Assembly: GCA_002364755.1 (NCBI GenBank)
Contig: DEZI01000037.1
Location: 58,229 to 122,228 of the forward strand
Length of the DNA: 64,000 nucleotides
Reading direction: 5' to 3'
Origin: Stenotrophomonas maltophilia
GTDB lineage: Bacteria; Pseudomonadota; Gammaproteobacteria; Xanthomonadales; Xanthomonadaceae
Part shown: positions 44,861-52,952 of the stretch, in pieces
Position numbering within the stretch: position 1 is the first letter of the stretch
Layout: every line of letters begins with the position of its first letter
The notes under the pieces: model-generated
What the model was told of the DNA's origin: nothing
The model's input: only the letters and a program-made list of their open reading frames with translations
Database searches by the model: none
Position numbers and translations under genes: made by a program

Positions 44861-45184
44861 ATGCCCTTCATGCGCGACCACCAGGCCGCCGAGCCGGCCC
44901 GCAGCGATGTCGATGCGCAGCCCGGCTGGCTGCTTATCGAGTTCGGTGCGCCGTGGTGCGGCCACTGCCAGGCCGCGCAGCCGGCGCTGCAGCAGTTCGT
45001 GGACGCGCATGATCTGCCGCATTGGAAGATCGAGGATGGCAAGGGGAAGCCGCTGGGCCGCACGTTCCAGGTGAAGTTGTGGCCGACGGTGGTACTGCTG
45101 CGGGACGGCCAGGAGGTTGCGCGCGTTGTGCGGCCGGTGGACAGCGCGGATCTGTCCACCCTGGTGGCGGCACTGCCGACGTAG
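44861..45184 (+). CDS. thioredoxin-family protein
   Basis: 107 residues. The redox motif WCGHC lies in IEFGAPWCGHCQAAQPAL. The cis-proline is in KLWPTVVLLRDGQEVARVVRP. No signal peptide, so it is cytoplasmic. It lacks the helix-rich N-terminus of Trx1, and its substrate is unknown. The ATG at 44861 follows the previous stop by 4 bases. The TAG stop is part of a GTAG at 45181-45184, followed by a degenerate REP and a full one at 45202-45225. Confidence 0.85.
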   Translation: MPFMRDHQAAEPARSDVDAQPGWLLIEFGAPWCGHCQAAQPALQQFVDAHDLPHWKIEDGKGKPLGRTFQVKLWPTVVLLRDGQEVARVVRPVDSADLSTLVAALPT

Positions 45185-45201
45185 CGCCTGCTCGGTTCTG
45201 T

Positions 45202-45225
45202 GTAGAGCCGAGCCCAGGCTCGGCT
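45202..45225 (+). repeat. REP element
   Basis: GTAGAGCCGAGCCCAGGCTCGGCT: GTAG head plus perfect GAGCC/GGCTC arms, 18 bases after the thioredoxin-like stop. Confidence 0.85.
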
Positions 45226-45348
45226 GCTGGTCGGATGTACGTCGCCAAAAAACGGTCAAGCAAGCGTGACTACTACCGATGCAAACCCGGAGTGCAGCCC
45301 CGCTGCAGCGCTATAATCCGCCGATGCTGTCGCTCTGCTTGAATTCCG

Positions 45349-47346
45349 ATGACCTCTCCGCTTTCCGCTGAATCCCCGCGGCGTCATGCCGCACCCGCGA
45401 TCTGGGATGACCTGCTCGCCCATCGCTTCGAGGCCATCGAGTCCGCCTTGCCCGACCTCCTCGCACCGCAGGATGCCGAGGGCGGTGCGCGTGCACTGGC
45501 GCTGCTTGCGCCGCCGCAAGCACTGTCGATCAATGCGCTGTGGGAGGCCCTGGCAGCGTGGCAACAGCAGGCCTCGCAAGCCGATGCACCGCTGCTGCTG
45601 GCCGCCCTGGTGTGGGATCGCATTGCCGTCGATCTTCGGGGCTCGGGCTGGACGTCATCGGTGGGCGAGGGCGCCTGGTCCAGCGTGCATGCCGCGCAGA
45701 CCGCGCTGTTCGTCCACGCGATTGCCCTGGCCGATCGCGGGCCGTTGTCCTGGCCGCTGCTGCACCAGCTGATGCGCAGCGTGGCGGCGTTCGGCGTGCC
45801 GGTGTGGATGAGCGACTGGATGCACGATGGCTTTCATCCCGCCGATGGCGCCGGCCCGTGGCGCGACATGCAGGCGCTGCTCGGCGCGTGGATGACCCAG
45901 GCGCCACGCCTGCCGGACCTGCCGGCGCAGATGCCTGCGTCCTGGTCTGCCGCGGTCCCGCCGCCGCCGGAACTGGATGAGGAGGGTGACCCGATTGCGA
46001 GCGACGAGGCTTCGCCGCAGCCGGCCCTGGCCTGGCTGCAGATGGGCCTGCAGGCCGCAGGTCACGGCCTGCCGTTGCTGGACACCTACGCGCGGCTGCG
46101 TACGCCACGCTGGGGCGGCAGCCATGAAGAGATCCTCGCGCTGGCAGAGGGTCCATTGGCTGAAGGCTTGGACGCATCGCAGCGCAACCAGCTGCGCATG
46201 ATCGTGTGGCTGGATGCCATCGACGTGGACAGCATCGACACCGACGACCGCAGCGCGGTGCAGCAGGCCTTTGCGCGTGGCATGGAACTGCTGGCGCAGC
46301 CGCAGTCGGCGCTGGAGCGGACAGGGATCCATCTGCAGCTGGCCGAGCTGGCTTCGCGGGTGGACAACCTCGAAATGGCTGCGGCGTACTACGCGCAGGC
46401 GGCCGATCCCAGCGTGCCGCGCGGGTTCGATGATCATCAGCTGATGCGCATGCTGCATGCGGCCGCGGCGACCGGCATGGGGGAGTGGCTGGCACCGGTG
46501 GTGGCACGCCAGTGGCGCAACTCAGCTTGGGCGGCGGTAATCCAGGGCGTACTGCGCGACACCGGTTGGTGCGGGGTGACGCCGGATGCGGCGCAGGCCG
46601 AGGCGGCCTGGCGCCACGTGGCCGCGCTGATGGCGGTGCCAGCACCGGGCGCGGACTGCCCGTTCAACGACGTCTACTACGCCTTCGACGAGTCGCTGCA
46701 GCACACTGCGCTGCTGCATATGGCGCAGGTCGGTGCCGAACTGGGCTTCCCGGAGATGCAGGCCGCGTTGGGCTACCACTACTTCGAGCACGCGCCTGCC
46801 TACGATCCGGCGCTGGCCATCCAGTGGTACCGCCGTGCAGCCGAGCAGGACAGTGGCCGCGCACTCTACAACCTCAGCCTGGTCTACGACCGAGGCCTGG
46901 AGGAGGGCGGGATTGCCGGCATCGGCGCGGACGAGCTGGTGCATCTGTCCAATGCCTGCGAGCTGCGCTGCCTGGAGCTGGCGGCGACCGAAGAAGAATG
47001 GGGCGAGCGTCTGCAGCGTCGCGTCCGCAGTTGCGTAGCGGGTGCGGGGTACTACCTGCGCACGCAGGTCCCTGCCGAGGGGCGCCTGCCGCGTCTGCTG
47101 GATACGCTGGAATTCTGGGGCGGACAGGCGTGGACGCAGGCGGCTTGGATGCTGGCGCAGTACTACGCCGCGCGCAGCGAGGTCGAGTTTGACCGCGCGG
47201 TGTTCTGGGCCGAGCGTGCCTGCGCGCAGCAGCCGGATGAGGACGAGGTGCAGGCGATGCGCACGACCCTGCAGCGCGGTCTGTTTGGCAGCCGCCGCTA
47301 CCGGCAGGCAATGGAACGCGTGAGCGACGGCCTGCCGCCGCGTTGA
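45349..47346 (+). CDS. DUF4034-type protein with Sel1/TPR-like C-terminus
   Basis: 665 residues, no signal peptide, no membrane helix. The N-terminus (WDDLLAHRFEAIESAL) matches DUF4034 proteins. The C-terminal third has Sel1-like repeats (AALGYHYFEHAPAYDPALAIQWYRRAAEQDSGRALYNLSLVYDRG and a weaker one near 600), a helical solenoid usually mediating protein contacts. Function unknown. The gene is isolated between REP elements. Start at ATG 45349 by reading frame; a good RBS is not obvious. Confidence 0.75.
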   Translation: MTSPLSAESPRRHAAPAIWDDLLAHRFEAIESALPDLLAPQDAEGGARALALLAPPQALSINALWEALAAWQQQASQADAPLLLAALVWDRIAVDLRGSGWTSSVGEGAWSSVHAAQTALFVHAIALADRGPLSWPLLHQLMRSVAAFGVPVWMSDWMHDGFHPADGAGPWRDMQALLGAWMTQAPRLPDLPAQMPASWSAAVPPPPELDEEGDPIASDEASPQPALAWLQMGLQAAGHGLPLLDTYARLRTPRWGGSHEEILALAEGPLAEGLDASQRNQLRMIVWLDAIDVDSIDTDDRSAVQQAFARGMELLAQPQSALERTGIHLQLAELASRVDNLEMAAAYYAQAADPSVPRGFDDHQLMRMLHAAAATGMGEWLAPVVARQWRNSAWAAVIQGVLRDTGWCGVTPDAAQAEAAWRHVAALMAVPAPGADCPFNDVYYAFDESLQHTALLHMAQVGAELGFPEMQAALGYHYFEHAPAYDPALAIQWYRRAAEQDSGRALYNLSLVYDRGLEEGGIAGIGADELVHLSNACELRCLELAATEEEWGERLQRRVRSCVAGAGYYLRTQVPAEGRLPRLLDTLEFWGGQAWTQAAWMLAQYYAARSEVEFDRAVFWAERACAQQPDEDEVQAMRTTLQRGLFGSRRYRQAMERVSDGLPPR

Positions 47347-47353
47347 CGCCCTT

Positions 47354-47529
47354 GTAAAGCCGAGCCCATGCTCGGCTGCTCTTGGAGAGCCGAGCCCATG
47401 CTCGGCTGCTCTTGTAAGGCCGAGCCTATGCTCGACTGCTCTTGTAGAGTCGAGCCCATGCTCGGCTGCTCTTGTAGAGTCGAGCCCATGCTCGACTGCT
47501 GTTCCAGCCGAGCATGGGCTCGGCTCTAC
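47354..47529. repeat. REP tandem with exact 30-base period plus one inverted copy
   Basis: Five direct units begin at 47354, 47384, 47414, 47444 and 47474 (period 30): head GTAAAG, GGAGAG, GTAAGG, GTAGAG and GTAGAG, then CCGAGCCCATGCTCGGCTG or a TCGAGC variant. An inverted copy follows at 47506-47529. Some units have mismatched arms (CCGAGC paired with CTCGAC), suggesting exchange between the two subtypes. Confidence 0.9.
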
Positions 47530-47539
47530 AGAAAGGGTC

Positions 47540-47689
47540 AGCCGAGCATGCGACGAAGGCCTGCCCGAGGCGCACGGCCAGCCGTACGTGCTCCCCGCGG
47601 GTGCGTCCTTCGGGATCCGTGACGGCAAGGTCGCGCGCATCACCAACTACTACAACCTGCCGCACTGGATCGAAGCGGTCAGCCGCTGA
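47540..47689 (+). pseudogene. 3' remnant of a SnoaL/NTF2-like protein gene
   Basis: An open frame without any start begins in the last REP and ends at TGA 47687-47689. Its C-terminal translation FGIRDGKVARITNYYNLPHWIEAV is the typical last strand and helix of SnoaL-like (NTF2-family) polyketide cyclase/ketosteroid isomerase-type proteins. About 45 residues remain of an expected 120-150. The truncation point coincides with the REP cluster. Confidence 0.6.
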
Positions 47690-47708
47690 GGCCTGCGCCA
47701 CGCATTTG

Positions 47709-47757
47709 GTAGGTGCCAACCCTGGTTGGCACAACGCCGACCAAGGCCGGCCTCTAC
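47709..47757. repeat. REP dimer, GCCAACC subtype
   Basis: GTAGGTGCCAACC and GGTTGGCAC form one palindrome; GACCAAGG with CCGGCCTCTAC closes the inverted partner, so the whole unit runs from GTAG to CTAC. It is the same subtype as at 58458 and 58988. Confidence 0.8.
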
Positions 47758-47841
47758 CCCCGCACGCCCCGGCAACCGCAGCGCAACATGCCTCGCGGCA
47801 AACCCGGTGCTACGATCAGTTCACCACCTGAATCGATCCAA

Positions 47842-50196
47842 ATGCCGATGCCCCTGCTGGACCGTCGCCTCCTGATCGCCGTCGCCGCCACTGCCATGCT
47901 TGCCTCCGGCGTGGGCACGGCCGCCACGCCGAAGTCCGCCGCCGACAAGGCCTATGCCTCGGTCGACCCCTTCATCGGCACCGGCGGGGAAGGGCATACC
48001 TACCCGGGTGCCACGGTGCCGTTCGGGATGGTCCAGCTCAGCCCGGACACGCGCATCCAGCCGCGCGAAAAGGCCTATGGCTGGGCAGCCGGCTACCGCT
48101 ACGACGACAGCAGCATCGTCGGCTTCTCGCACACGCATTTCTCCGGCACCGGCCATTCGGACCTGGGCGACATCCTGGTGATGCCGTTCACCGGTGAGCC
48201 CGGCCTGGAGCGCGGCGATCCGGAAAAGCCGCGCAGCGGCTATGCCTCGCGCTTCCGCCATGACGACGAGAAGGCCGAGCCGGGCTACTACGCGGTTACC
48301 TTGGACGACTACAAGGTGCGCGCCGAGCTCACCACCAGCGCCCGCGTCGGCGTGCATCGCTATACCTTCCCCAGGGGTACCGACGCGAAGATGCTGCTGG
48401 ACATGCGCACCAGCATGTACGACTACCCGGGCAAGATCCTGTGGTCGCGGGTGCGCGTCCGCGACGACGGCACCGTCACCGGCTTCCGTGAAACGCGCGG
48501 CTGGGCGGCGGGTCGCCAGCTGTATTTCGCGATGCGCTTCTCGCGGCCGCTGACCAGCCACGAGCTGCACAGCACCGAGAAGGACATCGTCTACAAGGGC
48601 TTCGCGCCTCCGGGTGAGAAGGACCCGAAGCAGCGTGCGCAGATCGAGGGCCGGCAGCTGGTCGGCACCTTCGAGTTCGGCAAGCTGGATGCACCGCTGA
48701 TCGTCAAGGTGGCGATTTCGCCTGTCAGCGAGGCCGGTGCCATCGCCAATCTCGACGCGGAAGTCGCCGACTTCGACTTTGACCGTGTGCGTGCGCAGGC
48801 GAAGCAGGAGTGGACGAAGGCGCTGTCGGTGCTGGACATCGACGCGCCAGAACATGCGCGTCGCAGCGCCTACACCGCGCTGTACCACACCCTGCTGGGG
48901 CCGACGCTGTTCATGGATGCCGACGGCCAGTACCGCGGCGCCGACAATGCCGTGCACAAGGCCGAGGGCTACACCAACTACTCGACCTTCTCGCTGTGGG
49001 ATACCTACCGCGCCCTGCATCCCTTGCTGACCCTGGTGCAGCCTGAGCAGCGCAACAGCGATTTCATCAATTCGATGCTGGCCCACCACGACCACAGCCC
49101 CTACGGCATGCTGCCGGTGTGGTCATTCCACGGCCTGGAAGACTGGTGCATGATCGGATACCACGCGGTGCCGGTGATCGCCGATGCCTACGTCAAGGGC
49201 ATTCGCGGCTTCGACGCCGACAAGGCGCTGAAGGCCATGGTCGAGACGGCGAACTATGGTCCCTACGACGGCATCGCGCAGTATCGCGAGCTGGGCTACG
49301 TGCCGATCGACGAGGAGGGCGAGGCCGCCAGCAAGACGCTGGAGTATGCTTTCGACGACTGGACCATCGCGCGCATGGCGCAGGCGATGGGCAGGGCCGA
49401 CGTCGCCACCACCTTCGACAAGCGTGCCGGCAACTGGCGCAATGCCTTCGACAAGGAAACCGGCTTCATGCGCGCGCGCAAGCGTGACGGCAGCTTCCGC
49501 ACGCCGTTCGACCCAAGTGCCAGCGGTTACGGCACCGACTACACCGAAGGCAACGCCTGGCAGTATTCCTGGTATGTGCCGCAGGACGTGGCAGGGCTGG
49601 CCGCAGCGCACGGCGGCAGCAACAAGCTGCTGGCGCGGCTCGACGAAGTGTTCAACGCCAAGGTCGATCCGTCCATCTTCGAGCACATGGAAGACATCAC
49701 CGGCCTGATCGGCTGGTACGCGCACGGCAACGAACCCAGCCATCACGTGGCCTACCTGTACTCGTACGCCGGCCAGCCGTGGCGCAGCCAGGCCCGGCTG
49801 AAGCAGATCATGGACACGCAGTACGCCGACCGCCCCGATGGCCTGGCCGGCAACGATGACGTCGGCCAGATGTCGGCCTGGTACGTGTTCACCGCGCTGG
49901 GCTTCTATCCGGTGGCGCCGGGTTCGGGCGAGTACATCCTCGGCCGTCCGTTCCTGCCGAAGACCGCGATGCGCCTGCCGAACGGCAAGACGTTCACGAT
50001 CGTGGCCAACGGCCTGGACGACAAGCACACCTACGTGGGCAGCGTGAGCCTCAACGGCAAGCCACTGCAGCGCACCTTCCTGCGCCATGACGAGATCCTG
50101 GCCGGTGGCGAACTGACCTTCACCATGCAGGCCGAACCGAACAAGGAGTGGCCGGGGCAGGGCGCGCAGGCGCCGTATTCGATGTCAACGCCGTAA
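47842..50196 (+). CDS. secreted GH92 alpha-mannosidase
   Basis: 784 residues with a signal peptide (RRLLIAVAATAMLASGVGTA). GH92 family blocks: VDPFIGTGGEGHTYPGATVPFGMVQLSPD, GFSHTHFSGTGHSDLGDILVMPF, FSLWDTYRALHPLLTLV, EGNAWQYSWYVPQDVAGLAAAHGG and GNDDVGQMSAWYVFTALGFYPV, the last carrying catalytic-loop acids. Such enzymes are calcium-dependent, inverting exo-alpha-mannosidases (often alpha-1,2) acting on N-glycan or mannan-like chains. No transporter or second glycosidase lies beside it. The ATG at 47842 begins the signal peptide; upstream sequence is REP. Confidence 0.9.
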   Translation: MPMPLLDRRLLIAVAATAMLASGVGTAATPKSAADKAYASVDPFIGTGGEGHTYPGATVPFGMVQLSPDTRIQPREKAYGWAAGYRYDDSSIVGFSHTHFSGTGHSDLGDILVMPFTGEPGLERGDPEKPRSGYASRFRHDDEKAEPGYYAVTLDDYKVRAELTTSARVGVHRYTFPRGTDAKMLLDMRTSMYDYPGKILWSRVRVRDDGTVTGFRETRGWAAGRQLYFAMRFSRPLTSHELHSTEKDIVYKGFAPPGEKDPKQRAQIEGRQLVGTFEFGKLDAPLIVKVAISPVSEAGAIANLDAEVADFDFDRVRAQAKQEWTKALSVLDIDAPEHARRSAYTALYHTLLGPTLFMDADGQYRGADNAVHKAEGYTNYSTFSLWDTYRALHPLLTLVQPEQRNSDFINSMLAHHDHSPYGMLPVWSFHGLEDWCMIGYHAVPVIADAYVKGIRGFDADKALKAMVETANYGPYDGIAQYRELGYVPIDEEGEAASKTLEYAFDDWTIARMAQAMGRADVATTFDKRAGNWRNAFDKETGFMRARKRDGSFRTPFDPSASGYGTDYTEGNAWQYSWYVPQDVAGLAAAHGGSNKLLARLDEVFNAKVDPSIFEHMEDITGLIGWYAHGNEPSHHVAYLYSYAGQPWRSQARLKQIMDTQYADRPDGLAGNDDVGQMSAWYVFTALGFYPVAPGSGEYILGRPFLPKTAMRLPNGKTFTIVANGLDDKHTYVGSVSLNGKPLQRTFLRHDEILAGGELTFTMQAEPNKEWPGQGAQAPYSMSTP

Positions 50197-50198
50197 CG

Positions 50199-50949
50199 GT
50201 AGCGCCGGGCCACGCCCGGCGGCGGAACCTGTAGGGCCGAGTCCTCGCTCGGCTCAGGTACTGCGGCAGAGGCAGCCGAGCATGGGCTCGGCTCTACCCG
50301 CTGCGGAACCGCATGCCCACCCGTGCACCACCCATCGGCGCGCTGCCGATGTCCAGCGCGGCAGCATGCCGCTGCGCGATCTCGGCCACGGTCACGGTAG
50401 CGCCGGGCCACGCCCGGCGGGGGAACCTGTAGAGCCGAGCCGACGCTCGGCTCAGGCATCGCGCCAGAAGTGCCCACCCGTGCGCCACCCATCGGCGTGC
50501 TGCCGATCTCCAGCGCTGCATCATGCCGCTGCGCGATCTCGGCCACGGTCACGGTAGCGCCGGGCCACGCCCGGCGGCGGAACCTGTAGGGCCGAGCCCA
50601 CGCTCGGCTCAGGCACTGCGCCAGAAGCAGCCGAGCATGGGCTCGGCTCTACAGTGCGCGGAACCGCATGCCCACCCGCGCGCCGCCCATCGGCGCACTC
50701 CCGATCTCCAACACGGCGTCATGCCGCTGCGCGATCTCGGCCACGGTCACGGTAGCGCCGGGCCACGCCCGGCGGCGGAACCTGTGGAGCCGAGCCCACG
50801 CTCGGCTCAGGCGCCGCGCCAGAGGCAGCCGAGCATGGGCTCGGCTCTACAGGGCGCGGAACCGCATGCCCACCCGCGCGCCGCCCATCGGCGCACTCCC
50901 GATCTCCAACCCGGCGTCATGCCGCTGCGCGATCTCGGCCACGATGGCC
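50199..50949. repeat. tandem array of REPs plus the 3' end of the sensor-kinase gene
   Basis: Four units begin with GTAGCGCCGGGCC at 50199, 50397, 50554 and 50752, giving periods of 198, 157 and 198. A full unit contains a GCCGGGC-type REP, a GTAGAGCCGAGC-type REP, an inverted AGCCGAGC REP ending CTAC, and about 95-100 bases matching the last codons of the adjacent kinase gene on the minus strand (VAEIAQRHDA, IGSAPMGGARVGMRF). The fourth unit ends inside the real kinase gene at 50949. The second unit lacks one 41-base REP. The three upstream tails are truncated copies. Confidence 0.92.
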
Positions 50950-52223
50950 AAGCCCAGGCCACAGCCATCGCCCTGGCTGCTGGCGCGGTAGAAGCGCTCC
51001 GTGACGCGGCCACGTTCGGCCGCGTCGATGCCGGCGCCATCATCATCCACCCAGACCTGCACGCCGTCCGCATCGCGTTGCACGCTCAGGGTGATCATTC
51101 CGCGCATGGCGCCATAGCGCAGCGCGTTGTCCAGCAGATTGCCCAGCGCCTCGCGCAGCAACGGTGCATCGCCCTGCACCGGCACGCCTTCGTCCGGCCC
51201 CTCGTATCCCAGGTCCACGCCGGCAGCCAACGCGCGGTCGGCATAGCGCTCGACCACGGTGCGCGCCAGCGAGGCCACGTCCAGTACCTGCAACGGCAAC
51301 GAAGCGCCCTGTGCATCCTCCGAACGGCTGAGCAGCAGCAGCTGGTTGACCAGATGCTGCAGTCTCGACAATCCAGCCAGGGTTCCGGACAGCGCCAGCT
51401 GCTGCGCCTGTGGGTCCTGCTGCCGCAGCGAACTCTCCAGCTCCACCTGCATCGCCGCCAACGGCGTGCGCAGCTGGTGCGCGGCATTGCTGACGAAGCG
51501 CCGCTGCGCCGCCTGCATTGCATCCAGCCGCTGCAGCAGTGCGTTGTAGGCCTCCACCGCGGGCCACAGCTCGCGCGGTGCCTCCTGCTGCGGGTCCAGA
51601 GGCGCAAGCGGGTCAGGTCGCGGGCTCGCCAGTCGCCGCGCCACCTGGTTGGCATGGCGCGCCGCCGCGCCTGTGCCTGACCAGGCCAGCCACGCAGCCA
51701 GAGCAAGGATCGCGGCCTGGAACGGCACACTGGTCATCAGCAACTTGCGCTCCAGCCGGTGCCGCTTGCGCAGTGTCTCGGCCACGCGCAGGCGCACCTG
51801 ATGCCCGCCCGTGGTCGGTACCAGCACCTCCACCATGCGCACCGCTTGCCCGCGCAGCCGCGCATCGTAGTAGACCGCGTCGTCATCGGCGGTCTGTGCG
51901 GGCCGCGGCAGTGCCTCGGCCAGATCGCCATACAGCCGCGCGCCGCTGGCATCGACCACTTCGCCATGCACTTCATCCACCGTGTCCCAGGTGAACATGC
52001 GTGACATGGCCGGCGTCACGTCCATCACCGCGCGACCATCCTGCTCCTTCACCAGCTCGGACAAGGACATCGCCGAATCCAGCAGCCAGCGGTCGTAGAC
52101 CTGGCCAGCGAAGTAGCGCGCCAGTGCGAACGAGCCCACCGCACTGCACAGCAGCAGCACCAGCAGCGGCAGCCACAGCCGTCGCAGCAGCAGCCCGCGC
52201 AGGCTCGCCACGCGCTCAACCAT
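50847..52223 (-). CDS. sensor histidine kinase (TctE/QseC-like)
   Basis: 458 residues from the ATG at 52223. One membrane helix at the N-terminus (LPLLVLLLCSAVGSFALARYF), a periplasmic domain of about 130 residues, and a second helix (FQAAILALAAWLAWSG) precede the core. Core motifs: the phospho-acceptor His in FVSNAAHQLRTPLAAMQ, the N-box LGNLLDNALRYG, VDDDGAGID and GLGLAIVAEIAQRH. It overlaps its response regulator by 8 bases and is divergent from metal-efflux genes, so metal sensing is plausible. Its TAG stop is the complement of the CTAC end of a REP, and its last codons are repeated in the array downstream. Confidence 0.9.
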   Translation of the reverse strand: MVERVASLRGLLLRRLWLPLLVLLLCSAVGSFALARYFAGQVYDRWLLDSAMSLSELVKEQDGRAVMDVTPAMSRMFTWDTVDEVHGEVVDASGARLYGDLAEALPRPAQTADDDAVYYDARLRGQAVRMVEVLVPTTGGHQVRLRVAETLRKRHRLERKLLMTSVPFQAAILALAAWLAWSGTGAAARHANQVARRLASPRPDPLAPLDPQQEAPRELWPAVEAYNALLQRLDAMQAAQRRFVSNAAHQLRTPLAAMQVELESSLRQQDPQAQQLALSGTLAGLSRLQHLVNQLLLLSRSEDAQGASLPLQVLDVASLARTVVERYADRALAAGVDLGYEGPDEGVPVQGDAPLLREALGNLLDNALRYGAMRGMITLSVQRDADGVQVWVDDDGAGIDAAERGRVTERFYRASSQGDGCGLGLAIVAEIAQRHDAGLEIGSAPMGGARVGMRFRAL

Positions 52224-52890
52224 CGATGGCCTCCAGCCGGTAGCCGAGGCCACGCAGCATGCGGATGCCCACATCCGCGCCGGCCTGTTCGAACTTGCGG
52301 CGCAGGCGGCTGATATGCACTTCGATCACGGAGAGATTGGCCTCGTGGTCCCAGCTGTACAGCGCGTCGAACAGGCGCTGCTTGGTCACGGTGCGTCCGG
52401 GCTGCTGCATCAGCGCATCGACCAGGGCCAGCTCGCGTGCGGTCAGCTCGATGCGCTGGCCGTCCACCTGCACCTCCTGGCGGATGCTGTCCAGGCACAG
52501 GCGGCCGAGCCGCTTCTGTGCAGGCGCATCGCTGCGGCGTCGTGCCAACGCGCGCAGGCGCGCTTCCAGTTCGCCCAGCGCGAAGGGCTTGGCCAGGTAG
52601 TCATCGCCACCGCGGTCCAGGCCGAGGATGCGGTCCTCCACGCCATCGCGTGCGGTGAGGATCAGCACGGGCAGGCTGATGCCCTGGTCGCGCAAGCGCG
52701 ACAGCAGGTCGAGGCCGTCGACATCGGGCAGCGACAGGTCCAGCACCATCACGTCATACGGTGCAGCGGACAGCGCCCCCGGCGCCAACAGGCCCTGCGC
52801 CAGGTGGTCACACAGATGGCCGGCGCCCTGCAGGGCACGCACCAGGCCGTCGGCCAGGGCCGCGTCGTCTTCGATCAACAGGATTCGCAT
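52216..52890 (-). CDS. OmpR-family response regulator
   Basis: 224 residues. Receiver domain with acidic pair Asp8/Asp9, phospho-acceptor Asp51 (VLDLSLPDVDGL) and KPF near 100. The C-terminal winged helix has ELTARELALVDALMQQPGRTVTK and SVIEVHISRLRRKFEQ. It is co-transcribed with the kinase (8-base overlap) and divergent from the efflux operon 62 bases away, which is the probable target. Confidence 0.9.
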   Translation of the reverse strand: MRILLIEDDAALADGLVRALQGAGHLCDHLAQGLLAPGALSAAPYDVMVLDLSLPDVDGLDLLSRLRDQGISLPVLILTARDGVEDRILGLDRGGDDYLAKPFALGELEARLRALARRRSDAPAQKRLGRLCLDSIRQEVQVDGQRIELTARELALVDALMQQPGRTVTKQRLFDALYSWDHEANLSVIEVHISRLRRKFEQAGADVGIRMLRGLGYRLEAIDG

Positions 52891-52952
52891 TGCAAGCTTC
52901 GCGCAAGGTTCGGGAAAGTTTGGCGCAAGTGCGCCACCTTACCGTGGCGCGC
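52891..52952. promoter_or_regulatory. divergent control region between response regulator and efflux operon
   Basis: 62 bases. GCGCAAG occurs twice in the same orientation at 52901-52907 and 52923-52929, spaced 22 bases start to start, about two helical turns as OmpR-type regulators require. The first copy sits in TTCGCGCAAGGTTCGG, the second in GGCGCAAGTGCGCC. No good ribosome-binding site precedes the ATG at 52953, so this mRNA may have a very short leader. Confidence 0.4.
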
